Assembly (NCBI GenBank): GCA_019636245.1
Contig: JAHBXX010000018.1
Span: forward strand, 21,119 to 85,118
Direction of reading: 5' to 3'
Source of the DNA: Planctomycetota bacterium
GTDB lineage: Bacteria > Planctomycetota > UBA1135 > UBA2386
Length of the DNA: 64,000 nucleotides
Shown: in pieces, positions 59,330 through 64,000 of the stretch
Numbering within the stretch: the first letter of the stretch is position 1
Layout: each line of letters opens with the position of its first letter
Translations under genes and position numbers: made by a program
Notes under the pieces: model-generated
Told to the model about the DNA's origin: nothing
Database searches by the model: none
What the model saw: the letters and a program-made list of their open reading frames with translations, nothing else

Positions 59330-61026
59330 GCGCGCTCCTCGTGCCGCCGCTCGGCGGCGAGCAGGTCCTCGCCGCCGACGATGCCGTAGGCGTAACCCTG
59401 CTCGGTCAGGAACAGCTGCCGCTTGCGCGCGAACTCCTGCTCGCGCGTGTCCGCCGACACCAGGGTGTAGAAGTGCGCGGTCGAGCCGTCGCCCTTCGGC
59501 CGCAGCACCCGGCCGAGCCGCTGCGCCTCCTCCTGACGGCTGCCGAAGGTGCCGGACACCTGGATCGCCACGTTGGCGTCCGGCAGGTCGATGGCGAAGT
59601 TGCCGACCTTGCTGACGCACAGGCGCGGCACCTCGCCGCGGCGGAAGGCGGCGTAGAGCCGTTCGCGCTCCGCGTTCGGCGTCTGGCCGGTGATCAGCGG
59701 CAGGCGGAACAACGCCGCCAGCTGCTGCAGCTGATCGAGATACTGGCCGATCACCAGCACGCGGTCGGCGGCGTGCCGTTGCAGCAGCGCGCCGAGCACG
59801 TCGGCCTTGCGTTCGTTGTCGGCGGCGATGCGGATCTGCTGCCGCGCACCGGCGTCGGCGTAGCGCGCGGCGCGCGCCGGCGGCAGCGGCACGCGCACCT
59901 CGTGGCACGACGCCGGGGCCAGGAAGCCCTGGCGCTCCAGCTGCTTCCACGGCAGCTCGTAGCGCTTGGGCCCGATCAGCGAGAACACCTCGTCGGCGCG
60001 GCCGTCCTCGCGCACCAGCGTCGCCGTCAGCCCGAGCCGCCGCCGCGCCTGGATCCCCGCCGTGGCGCGGAACACCGGCGCCGGCAGCAGGTGCACCTCG
60101 TCGTAGACGATCAGGCCGAAGTTGCCGCGGTCGAACAGGCCGAGGTGGGTGAAGCCGTCGAGCTTGCCGCGCCGGTGGGTCAGGATCTGGTAGGTCGCCA
60201 CGGTCACCGGCCGGATCTGCTTCTGGTCGCCGGTGTACTCCCCCACCTGGTCGGGTCCCAGGTCGGTCTTGTCGAGCAGCTCGGCGCACCACTGCCGCAC
60301 CGCCACGGTGTTGGTCGTCAGCACCAGCGTGTTGGTCTGCAGCAGCTCCATCGCCGCCAGGCCGACCACCGTCTTGCCGGCGCCGCACGGCAGCACGACG
60401 ACGCCGCAGCCGCCGGTGTCGGCGCCGCCGGCGTGGAACGCCGCCGCCGCGGCGCGCTGGTAGTCGCGCAGCGCGAACGGCCGGCCGCCGGCGGTCGCCG
60501 CCCGCAGCGCGAACGGCAGCCGGTCGCCGGCCTCGTAACCGGCCCGGTCGTCGACCGGATAGCCGAGCCTGACCAGCGCCTGCTTCAGCTCGCCGCGCCG
60601 CGCCGGTTCGACCTCCCAGCGGCCGGCCGCCGCGCCCTCGACCAGGGCCGCCACCGCAGGCTGCTGCATCAGCTGCCGCAGCAGCTCGTCGTCGTCGCAG
60701 CGCAGCTCCAGCCGGCCGTCGCGGCCGGGCACCAGCCGCAGCAGGCCGTAGCGCCGGAACCACTCGCGGATCTGCGCCACCATCGCCGGCGCGATCGGGA
60801 AGCGCGAGTTGGCGGCGAGCCAGCCGAGCAGCTCGTCGAGGCGCTCGCCGAGCGCCGCCGCGTTCCACACGCTGACCGGCGTGATGCGGTAGAAGTGCAC
60901 GTACTCGGGCGACTTCCACAGCTCGGCGAAGCGCGCCAGCCGATCGCGGGCGCCGGCATAGTCGGGATGCCAGGTCTCCAGCAGCACGGTGCGGTCGTTC
61001 TGCACGATCAGCGGTGGCTCGTTCAT
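59326..61026 (-). CDS. xpb: XPB/Rad25-family DNA helicase, 566 aa
   Basis: SF2 translocase. The N-terminal damage-recognition-like domain spans 1-180. Walker A CGAGKT lies near 216, DEVH box (VYDEVHLLP) near 307, and GLTATLVRED near 335-345 holding the RED motif typical of XPB. VIGQYLDQLQQLA and the QRLGRVLRPKGDGS arginine-finger motif VI lie in domain 2. Full-length and apparently active. It is coupled to uvrA upstream and to its partner downstream by ATGA overlaps. Bacterial XPB supports DNA repair, but its exact role is not settled. Confidence 0.93.
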   Translation of the reverse strand: MNEPPLIVQNDRTVLLETWHPDYAGARDRLARFAELWKSPEYVHFYRITPVSVWNAAALGERLDELLGWLAANSRFPIAPAMVAQIREWFRRYGLLRLVPGRDGRLELRCDDDELLRQLMQQPAVAALVEGAAAGRWEVEPARRGELKQALVRLGYPVDDRAGYEAGDRLPFALRAATAGGRPFALRDYQRAAAAAFHAGGADTGGCGVVVLPCGAGKTVVGLAAMELLQTNTLVLTTNTVAVRQWCAELLDKTDLGPDQVGEYTGDQKQIRPVTVATYQILTHRRGKLDGFTHLGLFDRGNFGLIVYDEVHLLPAPVFRATAGIQARRRLGLTATLVREDGRADEVFSLIGPKRYELPWKQLERQGFLAPASCHEVRVPLPPARAARYADAGARQQIRIAADNERKADVLGALLQRHAADRVLVIGQYLDQLQQLAALFRLPLITGQTPNAERERLYAAFRRGEVPRLCVSKVGNFAIDLPDANVAIQVSGTFGSRQEEAQRLGRVLRPKGDGSTAHFYTLVSADTREQEFARKRQLFLTEQGYAYGIVGGEDLLAAERRHEERA

Positions 61027-63989
61027 GCTCCCCCTTCGGCGCGTCGCCGCGCCGGCGCCGCGCGCGGCGGTCGCCGGCGCCGTCCTGTCGTCCCGGCCGC
61101 GCCGGCGCCGAGGCGCGCGGCCAGGAACCGCCCGGTGTGGCTCGCCGGCTCGGCGGCCACCTGCTCCGGCGTGCCCGCGGCGACGACGCGGCCGCCGGCC
61201 GCGCCGGCCTCCGGCCCCAGCTCCAGCACCCGGTCGGCGGCCAGGATCACGTCCAGGTTGTGCTCGACCACGATCACCGAGTCGCCGCGGTCGAGCAGGC
61301 GGCGCAGCACGGCCAGCAGCTTGCGCACGTCGTCCGCGTGCAGGCCGGTGGTCGGTTCGTCGAGCACGTAGACCATGTGCGCCCGCGGCTGCGTCGCCAG
61401 TTCGGCGCACAGCTTGATCCGCTGCGCCTCGCCGCCGGAGAACGTGTTGGCGGCCTGGCCGAGCTGCAGGTAGCCGAGACCGACGTCGTGCAGCAGCTGC
61501 AGCGGGCGCACGATCTGCCGGTGGTTGCCGAAGAACTGCAGCGCCTCGTCGACCTCCATCGCCAGCACCTGGGCGATGTTGCGGCCCCGGTACTCGACAG
61601 CCAGCGTCTCGCCGTTGTAGCGGCGGCCGCGGCACGTCTCGCAGGTGACCCAGACGTCGGCGAGGAAGTGCATCTCGACCTGCAGCTGGCCCTTGCCCTC
61701 GCACTGCGCGCAGCGGCCGGCGGCGACGTGGAACGAGAACCGCCCCGGACCGAAACCCTTCTGCCGGCTCAGCGGCACCGCCGCGAACAGCTCGCGGATC
61801 CGGGTGAAGGCGCCGGTGTAGGTGGCCGGATTGCTGGCCGGCGAGCTGCCGATCGGGCCCTGGTCGACGACCACGAGCTGCCAGGGCCGGGACGCGCCGT
61901 CGTGCCAGCGCACGGTCGCGCTGCCCTGGCGCAGCGCCGGCACCAGCGCGTCCATCACCAGCGACGACTTGCCCGACCCGGACACGCCGGTGACGGCGGT
62001 CAGGCAGCCGAGCGGGACGTCGACGTCCAGCCCGCGCAGGTTGTGCACCTGCACGCCGCGCAGGGCGACGTGGCCGGCCGGTTCGCGTCGCGCCGCCGGC
62101 GGCGCCGCGAGTTCGCCGCGCAGCCAGGCGCCGGTCAGGGTGTCGGCGGCGGCGATCGCCGCCGGCGGTCCGGCGGCGACCACGCGGCCGCCGCGGGCGC
62201 CGGCGCCCGGACCGAGGTCGAGCACGTGGTCGGCGGCGCGCACCAGCGTCTCGTCGTGCTCCACCGCGAGCACGGTGTTGCCGAGGTCGCGCAGCTCGAG
62301 CAGCGTGCGCAGCAGCTGCTCGGTGTCGCGCGGGTGCAGGCCGACCGTCGGTTCGTCGAGCACGTAGAGCACGCCGACCAGCTTGTTGCCGAGCTGCGTC
62401 GCCAGCCGGATGCGCTGCGCTTCGCCGCCCGACAGCGTCGCCGACGACCGGTCGAGCGTCAGGTAGCCGAGCCCGGTCGCGCGCAGGAACGACAGCCGGT
62501 GCGCCAGCTCCTTCAGCACGTCCGCGGCGATGCGCGTCTGCACCGGCTCGAGCCGCAGCCCGTCGAGCGCGGCCGCCGCCGCGTCGACGGTGCAGGCCAG
62601 CAGCTCGGGCAGGCGCAGCGGGCCGACGCGCACGTGCCGGGGGCCCGGCTGCAGCCGTTCGCCGTCGCAGCCGGGGCAGCGCTGCACCCGCATCACCGAT
62701 CGGAAGCGCTCGTCGCCGCCGGTCTCCGCGTCCTTGCCGAGGAACCAGTCCTCGACCTGCCGCGCCAGCCCCTTCCACGGCACCTGCATGCGCCACTGCC
62801 GCCGCCGGCCGGCCTCGACCTTGCGGAACACCACCTCGTAGCGCTCCTCGCCGGTGCCGCGCAGCAGCAGCTCACGCACGCGGGCAGGCTGCTGCCGCCA
62901 CGGCCGCGCCAGGTCGAAACCGTGCCGCTCGGCGACCGCGGCGGCGACCTCCGCGTACCAGCCGTCGCGCGCGGTCAGGAAGGTGAACGCGGCGCCCGCG
63001 TGCCTGATCGCGCCGCCGAACACCGGCAGCTCGGGATGGTTGACCAGCAGCTCCTCGGCGCAGGCGACGACCTCGCCGAGTCCCAGGCAGCGGCTGCACG
63101 CCGCGCTGTGGTGGTTGAACGAGAACCAGCGCGGGTGCACTTCGTCGGGCGCCCGGTAGTCGCACAGGTGGCAACCCTGGTCGGCGCGGTACCACAGCCG
63201 GTGACCGGCCTCGGCGCCGGCGGCGAGCTGCACCACGGCGACCGCCGGACCGCCGTGCGCCGCGGCCGCCGCCTGCGCCTGGCCGAGGGCGTCGGCGAGG
63301 CGCGCCCGGTCGTCCAGCGTCGTGCGGTCGACCACCAGCAGCACCTCGCGCGGCGCGGCCGGCCAGTCGCCGTCGAGCCGCACCTCCTGCCCGTCGACGA
63401 GCGCGCGCACGAAGCCGTGCTGGCGCCATTCGGCGCGCAGGCCGTCGAGCCAGCCGGCGAGCGCCGCCGGCTGCGGCTGCAGGTCGGGCGGCAGGGCGAT
63501 CGGCGCCAGCACGTGGGCGCGGCGGCCCGGCCAGGTGGCGGTGAGGTCGGCGGCCGCCCGGCTCGGCGACCAGGCCACGAGTTCCTGCCCGTGCGTCGGG
63601 CAGTGGTGGCGCCCGACGCGAGCGAACAGGAGGCGCAGGTAGTCGTGGATCTCCGTCGTCGTCGCCACCGTCGAGCGCGGGCTGCGCGAGGTGCGCTTCT
63701 GGTCGATCGCGATCGCCGGTCCGAGCCCGTCGAGGCGATCGACCGGCGCCCGGTCCAGGCGGCCCAGGAACCGCCGGGCGTAGGTCGACATGCTCTCGAG
63801 GAAGCGGCGCTGGCCTTCCTGGAAGATGGTGTCGAACGCGAGGCTCGACTTGCCGGAGCCCGACGGGCCGGTGACGACCGTGAAGCGGCCGAGCGGCACG
63901 TCGCAGTCGACGCCCTGCAGGTTGTGGGTGCGAGCGCCGCGGACCTCGATCCGGGTCGGCCGCACCACGGCGGCGGCCGACGGCGGCAC
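61023..63989 (-). CDS. uvrA: UvrA excinuclease subunit, divergent form, 988 aa
   Basis: Damage-recognition ATPase of nucleotide excision repair with two ABC units: GPSGSGKSSLAFDTIF with IDQKRTSRSPRSTVATTTE and LSGGEAQRIRLATQLG (unit 1), then GVSGSGKSSLVMDALV and FSGGEAQRIKLCAELAT (unit 2). Zinc modules are CHLC...CSRC and CAQCEGKG...CETCRGRRYN. The first part after HCPTHGQE and the RRQWRMQVPWKGL segment deviate from E. coli UvrA, which hints at a UvrA paralogue. Start is GTG 63989; the frame is open to the window edge, so the true start may lie further on. Confidence 0.9.
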   Translation of the reverse strand: MPPSAAAVVRPTRIEVRGARTHNLQGVDCDVPLGRFTVVTGPSGSGKSSLAFDTIFQEGQRRFLESMSTYARRFLGRLDRAPVDRLDGLGPAIAIDQKRTSRSPRSTVATTTEIHDYLRLLFARVGRHHCPTHGQELVAWSPSRAAADLTATWPGRRAHVLAPIALPPDLQPQPAALAGWLDGLRAEWRQHGFVRALVDGQEVRLDGDWPAAPREVLLVVDRTTLDDRARLADALGQAQAAAAAHGGPAVAVVQLAAGAEAGHRLWYRADQGCHLCDYRAPDEVHPRWFSFNHHSAACSRCLGLGEVVACAEELLVNHPELPVFGGAIRHAGAAFTFLTARDGWYAEVAAAVAERHGFDLARPWRQQPARVRELLLRGTGEERYEVVFRKVEAGRRRQWRMQVPWKGLARQVEDWFLGKDAETGGDERFRSVMRVQRCPGCDGERLQPGPRHVRVGPLRLPELLACTVDAAAAALDGLRLEPVQTRIAADVLKELAHRLSFLRATGLGYLTLDRSSATLSGGEAQRIRLATQLGNKLVGVLYVLDEPTVGLHPRDTEQLLRTLLELRDLGNTVLAVEHDETLVRAADHVLDLGPGAGARGGRVVAAGPPAAIAAADTLTGAWLRGELAAPPAARREPAGHVALRGVQVHNLRGLDVDVPLGCLTAVTGVSGSGKSSLVMDALVPALRQGSATVRWHDGASRPWQLVVVDQGPIGSSPASNPATYTGAFTRIRELFAAVPLSRQKGFGPGRFSFHVAAGRCAQCEGKGQLQVEMHFLADVWVTCETCRGRRYNGETLAVEYRGRNIAQVLAMEVDEALQFFGNHRQIVRPLQLLHDVGLGYLQLGQAANTFSGGEAQRIKLCAELATQPRAHMVYVLDEPTTGLHADDVRKLLAVLRRLLDRGDSVIVVEHNLDVILAADRVLELGPEAGAAGGRVVAAGTPEQVAAEPASHTGRFLAARLGAGAAGTTGRRRRPPRAAPARRRAEGGA

Positions 63990-64000
63990 CGGCGCCGGCG

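Overview
The window is about 64 kb of very GC-rich bacterial chromosome (GC over 70% by eye). It is gene-dense, with about 49 protein genes on both strands. I see no rRNA, tRNA, insertion sequence, integrase, phage gene or CRISPR array, and base and codon use look uniform. A Planctomycetota-type organism is the best guess. The reasons are the large secreted proteins with pre-peptidase-like or BNR-like domains and planctomycete-style C-termini, a sigma-factor/anti-sigma-like pair, a B12-dependent ribonucleotide reductase, and infC separated from rpmI-rplT. This is an inference from protein style; no 16S or ribosomal-protein marker lies in the window.

Layout. (1) 1-6396: a divergent module with a membrane-anchored YceI-like protein on the minus strand, facing MMPL exporter, geranylgeranyl-reductase-like flavoprotein, YceI-like protein and orphan histidine kinase, the last four overlapping. 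(2) 6390-16042, minus: a secreted pre-peptidase-domain protein; moaC-asd; and a seven-gene chain accB, accC, AmaP-like, phosphofructokinase, secreted protein, UDP-sugar epimerase/decarboxylase and PLP dehydratase, mostly with 1-4 nt overlaps. (3) 16259-24694, plus: S41 protease with HEAT-like repeats, BNR-like lipoprotein, and nrdJ behind a roughly 300 nt foldable leader. (4) 24844-31309: a ketoglutarate-semialdehyde dehydrogenase/DapA-family pair (minus), then UbiB/AarF kinase, ferredoxin-methyltransferase fusion, thioesterase and methyltransferase (plus). (5) 31361-34200: two tandem secreted paralogues. (6) 34361-44402: hydrolase, a small membrane protein, Kgd-type 2-oxoglutarate dehydrogenase, infC, BamE-like lipoprotein, thrS, M1 peptidase and a 51-residue membrane protein. 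(7) 44426-53243, minus: a Y-family polymerase with altered active-site residues, phosphopantetheinyl transferase, BNR-like protein, HEAT-repeat protein, TolC-like protein, anti-sigma-like protein and ECF sigma factor. (8) 53293-57379, minus: tsaE, thiL, S26-like protein, thiE and an FAD oxidoreductase. (9) 57503-63989, minus: uvrA, XPB helicase and an XPB-associated protein joined by ATGA overlaps.

Regulation. A repeated promoter form is visible: a TTGCGG-like -35, a 16-17 nt spacer and a TANNNT -10. In at least seven genes the TANNNT ends only 6-10 nt before the start codon, so the transcripts would have little or no leader. nrdJ (AGGAGG), accB and infC look conventionally led. Tight stop/start overlaps suggest translational coupling inside the operons.

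Best candidates for new biology: the isoprenoid-lipid-like module (1-6396), the structured nrdJ leader, the uvrA-XPB-partner repair operon, and the Y-family polymerase with a changed steric gate.
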